Positions 1-5,070 of a stretch of 9,635 nucleotides of DNA are shown piece by piece. This stretch comes from JAXDLK01 sp034666665 (lineage in GTDB: Bacteria > Desulfobacterota > Binatia > JACPRU01): NCBI GenBank assembly GCA_034666665.1, contig JAXDLK010000246.1, forward strand, positions 1 through 9,635. The letters run 5' to 3'. The position numbers and the translations under genes are program-made. Within the stretch, counting starts at the first letter, position 1. Every line of letters begins with the position of its first letter. The notes beneath the pieces were generated by a model. That model had not been told where the DNA came from. It saw only the letters and a program-made list of their open reading frames with translations, and did no database searches.

Positions 1-15
1 GTATACGGGCGCCGC

Positions 16-1104
16 ATGAAGCCGCTCCGCTTCGCCGTGCCGGCACTCCTTGCGATGGCCGGGATCGTGCTGGCGCTGATCCTCGCGGAGGCGGGGTTTC
101 GCGTCTTCGCGTGGGCGCGCGGCATGCTTGCCGGCGACCTCGCCACGCAGCTCGCGCGCTCCGCGACCCGTCCCCTCGAGAGCGGCGACCGGTTCAGCAT
201 GAGCGGCCTCGTGCGATCGAGCCCCCACGGGGACGTCGTCTACGAGCTCAAGCCCGGAACGCGTGGCATCTTTCAACGGCAGCCGCTGCACATCAACTCG
301 CGCGGGCTTCGTGACCGGGAGTATTCGCTGCGGAAGCCGCCGGGGACGTTCCGTCTGGTAGGCCTCGGCGACTCGGTGATGTTCGGCTGGGGCGTACGAG
401 AGGACGAGTCGTACCTCGCGGTGCTCGAACGCCGGCTGAACTCCCTGCCGCCGCCACATCGGCGGTTCGAAGTGCTCAACTTCGCCGTCCCCGGGTACAA
501 CACGGCCATCGAAGTCGCCGTCCTGAGGCGAAAGGCGATCGCCTTTCGACCGGACGCGGTCGTGATTCACTTCGTGAACAACGATTTTGCGGTGCCGCTC
601 TTTCTGCAGCGTGCGGACACCTCGTCGCTCGGTCGTTCGTACGTCCTCGATTTCTTGCGCTCGCGGTTCGGCACCGCGCCGCGGGACGATTCCCTGGTCG
701 GCGTCGATCTCCGAGACGTCCCGGGCGAGGACCGGTCGCGGGTCCTCGGGCGCTACCAATACATGGTCGGCGAGAGCGGCTTTCGCCGCGCCATGGACCG
801 GCTCGCCCGAATCGCGGGCCGCCACGGGATTCCCGTGATCGTCATCCTGGGCTCCGCCTACGGTCGTCAGGGAGAGATCGTGCGAGACGTGACGACGCGT
901 CACGGCTTCGAGCTGGTGGAGATCAAGCCTTACACCACCGCCTGGCTCCGTGAGCACGGCGTCCCCGACGAAGTCCGGGCGAAGTCGGCGGCGCTGACGC
1001 AGCTGCCGGTCGATGGCCATCCGAACGCTCGGGCGCACGAGATCTTCGCGACCGCGCTTCTCGACCGCCTCACCCGAATGGGAGTCGTGCGGGCTGCACC
1101 CTAG
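16..1104 (+). CDS. Membrane-anchored SGNH/GDSL-family hydrolase
   Basis: This 362-residue protein has one N-terminal hydrophobic helix (about residues 5-30) that should anchor it in the inner membrane with the catalytic domain outside the cytoplasm. The SGNH blocks are all visible: block I GLGDS with nucleophile Ser120, the block II glycine in FAVPGYN (Gly160), block III VNND (Asn189, Asp190) and block V DGHPN with Asp333 and His335. Known members are esterases, lipases or carbohydrate O-acetyl esterases/transferases acting by a Ser-His-Asp mechanism. Anchored versions are often found with acyltransferases that decorate exported polysaccharides. Any such partner would lie left of this window, so the substrate is unknown. 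The ATG at 16 is the first start in the window and is followed directly by the anchor, so I chose it. Too little upstream sequence is visible to judge a ribosome site or operon. Confidence 0.88.
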   Translation: MKPLRFAVPALLAMAGIVLALILAEAGFRVFAWARGMLAGDLATQLARSATRPLESGDRFSMSGLVRSSPHGDVVYELKPGTRGIFQRQPLHINSRGLRDREYSLRKPPGTFRLVGLGDSVMFGWGVREDESYLAVLERRLNSLPPPHRRFEVLNFAVPGYNTAIEVAVLRRKAIAFRPDAVVIHFVNNDFAVPLFLQRADTSSLGRSYVLDFLRSRFGTAPRDDSLVGVDLRDVPGEDRSRVLGRYQYMVGESGFRRAMDRLARIAGRHGIPVIVILGSAYGRQGEIVRDVTTRHGFELVEIKPYTTAWLREHGVPDEVRAKSAALTQLPVDGHPNARAHEIFATALLDRLTRMGVVRAAP

Positions 1105-1150
1105 GCTCTCGAGGCCGCGACCCCCCCCGGCACCTCGTGTTTACTGCGCC

Positions 1151-1558
1151 GTGGCAGAGCTGGAGCCGACGAACGGGCGCGAGCCGTCACTGGCGAACGC
1201 GCTCGAGCGCGTGCTGGAGACCAGCCAGCGGGTGCTTCTCGATCGGCTCGAGCTCTTGCGGATCGCCATCGTCGAGGATCTCTTCCTCACGCTCCGCGGG
1301 ATCGCCACGCTCTCGGCCGGGGCCGCGCTCGCGTTCGGCTCCTGGTTCTTCCTGATGGCTGCGGTGGTGCGGTGGCTCGATGAGCAGCTGCCGCTTTCTG
1401 CCAGCCTGGTCATCGTCGGCGTCTTCAATGCGGCCATCGGCGGTTTGCTGATCCTTGCGGGAATGAGAGCCATCGCCCGCGTCGGTGCCACGGGCCGCTC
1501 GGCCGCGAGCGCGGTCGTGCGTGTCGACACTCGCGGGGAGGGCATCGTCGGTCGATGA
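1151..1558 (+). CDS. Small two-helix membrane protein, phage holin-X/YqjE-like
   Basis: This 135-residue protein has a charged helical N-terminus (residues 10-45, rich in Leu, Glu and Arg) followed by two hydrophobic segments at about 50-73 and 82-104 and a short basic tail. That layout matches the Actinobacterial Holin-X/DUF1469 (YqjE) family, small inner-membrane proteins found beside YqjD-type genes. Despite the name, no lytic role is established for the chromosomal forms. I chose GTG at 1151, which begins AELEPTNGRE. The open frame continues upstream to 1013, but that part lies inside the SGNH gene and looks like out-of-frame Arg/Pro sequence. The ribosome site is weak. The stop overlaps the next start as ATGA, which implies translational coupling. 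The family call rests on topology and context, not on a diagnostic motif. Confidence 0.75.
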   Translation: MAELEPTNGREPSLANALERVLETSQRVLLDRLELLRIAIVEDLFLTLRGIATLSAGAALAFGSWFFLMAAVVRWLDEQLPLSASLVIVGVFNAAIGGLLILAGMRAIARVGATGRSAASAVVRVDTRGEGIVGR

Positions 1559-1755
1559 ACGATTCGGGCGAGAACGAGCAGCCAGCGGTTCCCGACGTAC
1601 AACGGAGTGAGGAAGAGCTCCGTCAGGCGCTGAACGATCTGCAGACCGCAGTGCAGAAGAAGTTCGACCTGCGCGAGCGAATCGCGGAGAGCCCCGCCAT
1701 CTGGCTCGGCGCCGCGTTCTGCGTCGGTCTGTGGCTCGGCTCGAGGCGAGATTGA
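1555..1755 (+). CDS. Small single-helix membrane protein, YqjD/DUF3618-like layout
   Basis: This is a 66-residue protein. Residues 18-45 form a charged amphipathic helix (EEELRQALNDLQ then KKFDLRERIAES). A short hydrophobic anchor follows at about 47-62, ending in SRRD. The order of soluble helix, a proline just before the anchor, and a Gly-rich hydrophobic end recalls the YqjD/ElaB and DUF3618 groups of C-tail-anchored inner-membrane proteins. Its ATG overlaps the TGA of the preceding gene (ATGA at 1555-1558), and GGGGAGG at 1535-1541 lies upstream, so coupled translation is likely. It shares its design with the next two genes. Its biochemical role is unknown, and the family match is inferred from layout alone. 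Confidence 0.72.
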   Translation: MNDSGENEQPAVPDVQRSEEELRQALNDLQTAVQKKFDLRERIAESPAIWLGAAFCVGLWLGSRRD

Positions 1756-1766
1756 AGGGAGGCGAC

Positions 1767-1967
1767 ATGGCAGAACGAGCGACTTCGTTGCGCACCGCAG
1801 AGGGGCTCGGCAGGGCCGAGCTCGAGAGCGGAATCCGACAGGCGCGATCCACGGTGGAAGATCTCGATCGACAGACGCGAAGCTTCGTCCGCGAGCGACC
1901 CTTCGTGGCGCTGGTCCTCGCCGTCGCTGCCGGCTACCTGAGCGGCCGCCTGTTGTCGCGGTTATAG
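1767..1967 (+). CDS. YqjD/ElaB-like C-tail-anchored membrane protein
   Basis: This 66-residue protein has an N-terminal amphipathic helix (about residues 10-42) followed by RERPFVALVLAVAAGYLSG, a Gly-rich anchor, and a basic end SRL. The motif of Arg-Glu-Arg-Pro followed by a glycine-zipper-like transmembrane helix is the hallmark of the C-terminus of the DUF883/YqjD-ElaB group. In Escherichia coli these are stationary-phase inner-membrane proteins that bind ribosomes. Whether this homologue does so is unknown, and it is shorter than the roughly 100-residue E. coli proteins. The frame opens earlier, at 1731, but the ATG at 1767 has an excellent site, GGGAGG at 1757-1762. It lies 11 nt after the previous stop, so the genes are probably in one operon. 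Confidence 0.8.
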   Translation: MAERATSLRTAEGLGRAELESGIRQARSTVEDLDRQTRSFVRERPFVALVLAVAAGYLSGRLLSRL

Positions 1968-1971
1968 GAGG
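1966..1971 (+). promoter_or_regulatory. Ribosome binding site AGGAGG overlapping the preceding stop
   Basis: A perfect AGGAGG begins inside the TAG stop (1965-1967) of the upstream small membrane gene and sits 8 nt before the ATG at 1980. It fixes the start of the 114-residue protein and implies that ribosomes ending on one gene re-initiate on the next. Confidence 0.85.
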
Positions 1972-1979
1972 AATCACCC

Positions 1980-2324
1980 ATGACACCGAAAGGGTCCGAC
2001 GGAGCGAGTGAGGGAGACCGCGCGGGCATCGATGCCCGGCGCGTCTACGAACGAGGACGGCAGGTCGCCGACGAGGCCAAGGTCTTTCTGTCCGTCTTCG
2101 AGGAAGCCGTCGGCGAAGCGGAGAGCTACCTGAAGGACCAGCTCTCGAGGCGGCCGTACCTGACCCTGGCCGTGGCCGCGGGCGCCGGGTACGTCCTCGG
2201 CGGCGGTGTGCCATCCCGGCTGACGCGTCTGGTGCTCGACGTCGGCGTGAGGCTGATGGCTGCCAACCTGGTGCAGAACGCCGTCGCCGCCACCGCCGCG
2301 CCGGACGCCGCGACTGCCCCGTGA
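1980..2324 (+). CDS. Small helical membrane protein with glycine-rich anchor (YqjD-like paralogue)
   Basis: This 114-residue protein has a hydrophilic N-terminus (1-20), a helix of heptad character (about 20-57) and a RRPYLTLAVAAGAGYVLGGG anchor (58-77). Unlike its neighbours it also has an additional amphipathic segment (79-105) and an Ala/Pro-rich tail. The anchor closely parallels that of the gene just upstream (arginine-Pro-aromatic, then Ala/Gly-rich hydrophobic residues ending GY-LxG), suggesting a shared family or duplication. AGGAGG at 1966-1971 overlaps the preceding TAG stop and lies 8 nt before this ATG, so the start is secure and the pair is probably co-translated. No enzymatic motif is visible. 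A scaffold or membrane-stress role is a guess from the family. Confidence 0.75.
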   Translation: MTPKGSDGASEGDRAGIDARRVYERGRQVADEAKVFLSVFEEAVGEAESYLKDQLSRRPYLTLAVAAGAGYVLGGGVPSRLTRLVLDVGVRLMAANLVQNAVAATAAPDAATAP

Positions 2325-2355
2325 CCATCCCAACGATTCCACAGGAGGAAACCAC

Positions 2356-2619
2356 ATGATGAACGCCAAGGAGCTACTCGACCGACTGCCGACTCGTGAC
2401 GAGATCTCGAGCCTGATGGGATTGGCGCCCCAGAGAGATTCCGAGACCGTGGCCTCCGCCGTCGGCGTCTTCGCGATCGGCATTCTCGTCGGCGCCGGCC
2501 TGGCATTGCTCTTTGCCCCGAAGCCGGGCCAGGAGCTGCGGGACCAGATCGGCGAGCGCGTGAACGAGCTCCGCGATCGGGTGGGCGGCGAGAAGGATCG
2601 GATGGCCGGCACCGCGTAG
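2356..2619 (+). CDS. YtxH domain-containing membrane protein
   Basis: This 87-residue protein has a short N-terminal helix (residues 1-28), a hydrophobic segment at about 32-53 ending GAGLALLFAPKPGQELR, and a charged helical tail (58-85). The pattern of glycine-rich membrane helix, then LLFAPKxGxELR, then an Arg/Glu helix is the signature of the YtxH family (PF12732). These are small membrane-associated proteins tied to general stress regulons in Bacillus and widespread in other bacteria, with unknown molecular function. AGGAGG at 2343-2348 lies 7 nt before the ATG. A second ATG follows immediately at 2359, so the exact first residue could differ by one. It is the last gene of the run of small membrane proteins. 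No terminator is obvious after it. Confidence 0.88.
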   Translation: MMNAKELLDRLPTRDEISSLMGLAPQRDSETVASAVGVFAIGILVGAGLALLFAPKPGQELRDQIGERVNELRDRVGGEKDRMAGTA

Positions 2620-2932
2620 GCTCCGCGCGCACAGATCAGGAGCACGACGGCACACCGATCGCCGTCCGGAAGCAGCGGCGACGCCTTGATCGGGTCGATC
2701 GCGGTGAAGCTCGCGAGTGGAGCGACCGCGGTGCCCTCGAAGCCCGGCGGCCACCGCGATGCCGCGGGACACGGACCACGTCGCCGAGGCGCTCGACGAT
2801 TCCGCGTTTCTGATCGTCATCGGGCAGCAGTGAGGTCACGCAACCGTTCGTCGCGTCGATCCCCACCAAGGGGTGTTTGACTCGACGTTGACTGGGCCCG
2901 GTGGGAGCCGGGCCCGAAAGGGGAGAGATTCG
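2620..2932. other. Gap of about 310 bp without a confident gene; possible gene remnant
   Basis: No open frame here has a good start, ribosome site and recognisable product. On the minus strand two different frames give stretches that look protein-like. One reads GIDATNGCVTSLLPDDDQK and onward (about 2790-2870). Another reads FEGTAVAPLASFTAIDPIK and onward (about 2640-2750). They are not in one frame, which would fit a decayed gene. On the plus strand a 24-codon ORF (2759-2833, MPRDTDHVAEALDDSAFLIV then IGQQ) also looks plausible but has no clear ribosome site. The right end holds a TTGACT pair and a GC hairpin, listed separately. I do not recognise any product. Confidence 0.3.
2894..2915 (+). 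repeat. Perfect 8-bp inverted repeat (hairpin) in a gene leader
   Basis: GGGCCCGG at 2894-2901 and CCGGGCCC at 2908-2915 are perfect complements around the 6-nt loop TGGGAG. The hairpin ends just 2 nt before the purine-rich ribosome site (AAAGGGGAGA, 2918-2927) of the small lipoprotein gene. No T tract follows, so it is more likely a 5' leader stem that affects translation or mRNA stability than a terminator. Confidence 0.6.
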
Positions 2933-3082
2933 ATGCGACATTTCGGAAAAGTGCTGTTCCCGCTTCTCGTGGGTGTTTTCATGCTGAACCTCGCGGGCTG
3001 CGTCGAGAAGGAAGGACCCGCGGAGAAAGCGGGCGAGAAGCTCGACGACGCCGCGGACGACGTCAAAGACGCGGCTGACTAG
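2933..3082 (+). CDS. Small entericidin-like lipoprotein
   Basis: This 49-residue protein has a basic start (MRHFGK), a hydrophobic core and the lipobox LAGC with Cys23 as the lipidated residue. The mature part is only 27 residues, acidic and helical (EKAGEKLDDAADDVKDAAD). Cleavage by signal peptidase II after Gly22 is expected. The residue after Cys is Val rather than Asp, so by the E. coli Lol rule it would go to the outer membrane. It resembles entericidin-type and other tiny KxxDAxDDVKDA lipoproteins, which are often stress-induced, but no function can be assigned. The frame opens earlier, at 2873. I chose the ATG at 2933 because it directly precedes the signal peptide and follows the AAAGGGGAGA site. 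Confidence 0.82.
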   Translation: MRHFGKVLFPLLVGVFMLNLAGCVEKEGPAEKAGEKLDDAADDVKDAAD

Positions 3083-3090
3083 ACGACGCG

Positions 3091-3118
3091 GGCCAGACGC
3101 GGCCGCTCCGCTCTGGCC
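3091..3118 (+). repeat. 11-bp stem-loop after the lipoprotein gene
   Basis: GGCCAGA (3091-3097) and GCGG (3099-3102) pair with CCGC (3108-3111) and TCTGGCC (3112-3118), leaving one bulged C and the loop CCGCT. It starts 8 nt after the lipoprotein stop. There is no following T run, so it could be a Rho-type 3' end, an mRNA-stabilising stem or a processing site between the lipoprotein and DUF1328 genes. Confidence 0.55.
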
Positions 3119-3132
3119 ATGCGCTCAACCAA

Positions 3133-3164
3133 CCCCGCGTCTCGCCGTCCGCAGCGTCGCGGGG
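3133..3164 (+). repeat. 7-bp inverted repeat in the DUF1328 gene leader
   Basis: CCCCGCG (3133-3139) and CGCGGGG (3158-3164) are perfect complements with an 18-nt loop. The right arm ends 2-3 nt before the AAAGGAGA ribosome site (3167-3174) of the DUF1328 gene. It repeats the arrangement seen before the lipoprotein gene. At this GC content some such pairs arise by chance. Confidence 0.4.
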
Positions 3165-3180
3165 CGAAAGGAGACGAGCC

Positions 3181-3351
3181 ATGCTCTCGTGGGCGGTTAC
3201 CTTCTTCATCATCGCGATCATCGCATCGGCTCTGGGTTTTGGCGGAGTGGCCGGCCTCTCGGCGGAGATCGGTTATCTGTTTGCCGTTCTTGCCGTGATC
3301 TTCCTCGTCGTGGCCCTCGTCACCGGACGTTCCGTTCCCCCGTCCGTCTGA
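3181..3351 (+). CDS. DUF1328 (YtjA-type) small membrane protein
   Basis: This 56-residue protein begins MLSWAVTFFIIAIIASALGF, continues GGVAGLSAEIGYLFAVLAVI, and ends with a short Pro/Ser tail. Two transmembrane helices (about 5-24 and 31-49) are joined by the GFGGVAG turn. This is the characteristic DUF1328/YtjA pattern (MLxWA, LGFGGIAG), and the length is typical of the family. These proteins are very common in proteobacteria, and their molecular role is unknown. A good ribosome site, AAAGGAGA (3167-3174), lies 6 nt before the ATG. The gene is short enough to be missed by usual ORF length cut-offs. It is followed directly by an intrinsic terminator at 3377-3411, so it closes its transcript. 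Confidence 0.92.
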   Translation: MLSWAVTFFIIAIIASALGFGGVAGLSAEIGYLFAVLAVIFLVVALVTGRSVPPSV

Positions 3352-3376
3352 TCCGATCTCACGCTGCAACGAACTC

Positions 3377-3411
3377 CGCCGGGCGATTCGATTCGTCCGG
3401 CGATTTTTTTT
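3377..3411 (+). terminator. Rho-independent terminator after the DUF1328 gene
   Basis: CGCCGGGCGA (3377-3386) pairs with TCGTCCGGCG (3393-3402) as a 10-bp stem with a single G-U wobble and the loop TTCGAT. After one A, eight consecutive T residues follow (3404-3411). It sits 25 nt after the DUF1328 stop and just before the ribosome site of the BON gene. That gene must therefore either be transcribed by read-through or have a promoter very close by. Confidence 0.9.
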
Positions 3412-3427
3412 CCTCCAGGAGGCTCTC

Positions 3428-4546
3428 ATGCGATCCCCTTCCCTCGTGACGGTCGGCGTACTCGCCGGTGCTCTCGCGCTCGCCCCGATCCGCGCGCGCG
3501 CAGCGGACGATGCTCCGCCGGATCCGTGGATCACCACGAAGGCGAAGATCTCGGTCCTGACCGCGGTCGGCACCTCGGGAACCGACGTCGACGTCGACAC
3601 CGTCGACGGGCGGGTCACACTCCATGGCACCGTCGCTTCTCGAGCCGATAAGGATGCGGCGGAGAAGGCGGCGCGGAAGGTCGACGGCGTCAAGGAGGTA
3701 CGAAACCTCCTGCAAGTCGTGCCCCCTGCCAAAGCGAAGGTCGTCGCGACTCGGGATGCCGAGATCCGGAAGACCGTCGAGGCGGCATTGCGGGAGGATT
3801 CCGAGCTTCGCGGTAGCGAAGTCGAAGTCGAATCCGTCAACGAGGGTACGGTGCTCCTCGGCGGCAAGGCGGACAGTCTCGCCGATCACCTGCGAGCGAT
3901 CCAAGTCGCCAAGGGCGTGAAAGGCGTCCGTCGCGTCGCCAGCGAGGTTCGCAGTCCCGATGCGGACGCGGACGCCGAGATCTTCAAGGACCGCGGCGAG
4001 GCGAAGGCGGAGGAGACCAAGGAGAAGGTGCGCGGGATCGCCGGCGCGGCGAAAGACGCGTGGGTCACCTCCAAGGTGAAGGCGGCACTGCTCACCGGTT
4101 CCAAGACGGCGGGCAGTGAAGTCAACGTCGACACCGATGGCGGCGTGGTCACGCTCTTCGGGACGGTTCCCAGCGAAGACGCCAAGCGCAAAGCCGAATC
4201 CGAAGCGCGCAACATCGACGGAGTGACCAGCGTGAAGAACGAGCTTCAGGTCGTGTCGGCAACGCGCGAGCGCGCGGTCGACAGCCGCGACGAAGACATC
4301 GCGGAGCGAATCGAATCGAAGCTCGACGAGGAGCCGGCGCTGCAATCGGCGGACATCGACGTGGAGGTGGCGAACGGAGTAGCCCGTCTGTCCGGCACCG
4401 TCGACACCGAGAAGGAGCGCCTCAAGGCGAAGACGCTCGCTCGCGAGGTCGAGGGCGTGAAGTCGATACAGGACGACGTCAAGCTGAAGAGTGGAGCGGC
4501 CGCGAGCCTCGGCGTCCACCTCGGTGACGACGATTCGGACAGGTGA
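3428..4546 (+). CDS. Secreted protein with four BON domains (OsmY-like)
   Basis: This 372-residue protein starts with a Sec signal peptide; cleavage is expected after ARA at residue 25. Four BON domains follow, at about 33-98, 110-175, 210-276 and 290-354. Each shows the family pattern: a helix (for example AWVTSKVKAALLT), then VxVDTxxGxVTLxGTV, a second charged helix, and DGVxxVxNxLQV. A Lys/Glu-rich helical linker (180-208) separates the two pairs. BON domains bind phospholipid or other envelope components. OsmY, the best-known secreted example, has two and is induced by osmotic and stationary-phase stress, so four is a large version. AGGAGG at 3417-3422 lies 5 nt before the ATG, which fixes the start. 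A terminator lies immediately upstream, so its own promoter or read-through is required. A role in envelope stress protection is inferred. Confidence 0.93.
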   Translation: MRSPSLVTVGVLAGALALAPIRARAADDAPPDPWITTKAKISVLTAVGTSGTDVDVDTVDGRVTLHGTVASRADKDAAEKAARKVDGVKEVRNLLQVVPPAKAKVVATRDAEIRKTVEAALREDSELRGSEVEVESVNEGTVLLGGKADSLADHLRAIQVAKGVKGVRRVASEVRSPDADADAEIFKDRGEAKAEETKEKVRGIAGAAKDAWVTSKVKAALLTGSKTAGSEVNVDTDGGVVTLFGTVPSEDAKRKAESEARNIDGVTSVKNELQVVSATRERAVDSRDEDIAERIESKLDEEPALQSADIDVEVANGVARLSGTVDTEKERLKAKTLAREVEGVKSIQDDVKLKSGAAASLGVHLGDDDSDR

Positions 4547-4560
4547 GCGGATCCATCAGC

Positions 4561-4591
4561 ACGACGGCGCGGGCGTCGACGCGCTCGTCGT
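4561..4591 (+). repeat. 10-bp stem-loop between the BON gene and the next gene
   Basis: ACGACG and GCGC (4561-4570) pair with GCGC (4581-4584) and CGTCGT (4586-4591), with one bulged T and a 10-nt loop. It lies 14 nt after the BON stop. No T tract follows. It could be an mRNA-end or attenuator structure, or simply a product of high GC. Confidence 0.4.
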
Positions 4592-4616
4592 CCATCCTTC
4601 TCGGGAGGGAATTCGA

Positions 4617-5066
4617 ATGATCCGATGCGCGCATCTCTTCGCCTCTGGGACGCTGGCCGGCTTGCTGGCTTTCTCCTCCGCCTTTGCTGCGGACCCTCCG
4701 GACGTCGGGCAAGATGCGGAGCACGGCGGCATCGCCACGGAGCCGGGGCCGTCCGAGCACGCGAGCGATCCGGAGACGCCTCCCGGAGTGCACAACCCCG
4801 GCCGCACGACCGGCGTGACCATGCCGTCAGTGGCGGGTGACGCGACCGGCGCCCCCTCCACCGAGAGCGGAGAGCGAAGCCCGCGAACGGGGGCTCAGGG
4901 CGCACCGCGAGACGACAGCACCGGGGTCGTGCCGCCGAAGTCCGAGGTCGAGGGACGGGTCGATCCGGGCGCGAGCTCCGCCGAGCGCGAGACCCAGAAG
5001 AAGGCGCGCGAGACGGGAAACGACGCCGAGCTCCGCCCCGAGCTCGGTGACAAGCCGGGTTCGTAG
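4617..5066 (+). CDS. Secreted hydrophilic, probably disordered protein
   Basis: This 149-residue protein has a Sec signal peptide (residues 1-24, ending SAFA before ADPPDV). The mature chain is almost free of large hydrophobic residues and rich in Gly, Pro, Ser, Thr, Asp and Glu, so it is predicted to be disordered in the periplasm. The last third is strongly charged (ERETQKKARETGNDAELRPE). I recognise no domain. The frame opens at 4491 inside the BON gene, but the ATG at 4617 is preceded by GGGAGGGA (4603-4610) and leads directly into the signal peptide, so it is the likely start. It lies 70 nt after the BON gene and converges with the histidine kinase gene, whose stop is 4 nt away. A stress or envelope role is inferred from context only. 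Confidence 0.75.
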   Translation: MIRCAHLFASGTLAGLLAFSSAFAADPPDVGQDAEHGGIATEPGPSEHASDPETPPGVHNPGRTTGVTMPSVAGDATGAPSTESGERSPRTGAQGAPRDDSTGVVPPKSEVEGRVDPGASSAERETQKKARETGNDAELRPELGDKPGS

Positions 5067-5070
5067 CTCG

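Noticed and set aside
1121..1128. Run of eight C residues between the first two genes as a phase-variation tract
   Set aside because: It lies in the spacer outside both coding regions, is a single short tract, and the upstream sequence is already C-rich, so switching of a reading frame is not supported.
1141..2355. 404-codon open frame on the minus strand across the small membrane genes
   Set aside because: Its product is Arg/Pro/Ser-rich low-complexity sequence typical of antisense frames in GC-rich DNA, and it opposes five genes that have ribosome sites and membrane motifs.
3585..3610. GTCGAC-type repeated tract
   Set aside because: It encodes the normal DVDVDTVDG part of the first BON domain and is explained by codon use.
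3359..4519. 386-codon open frame on the minus strand opposite the BON gene
   Set aside because: It mirrors the codon structure of the BON gene (long runs of Asp, Val, Arg and Leu) and shows no domain. The plus-strand frame has a signal peptide and four BON repeats.
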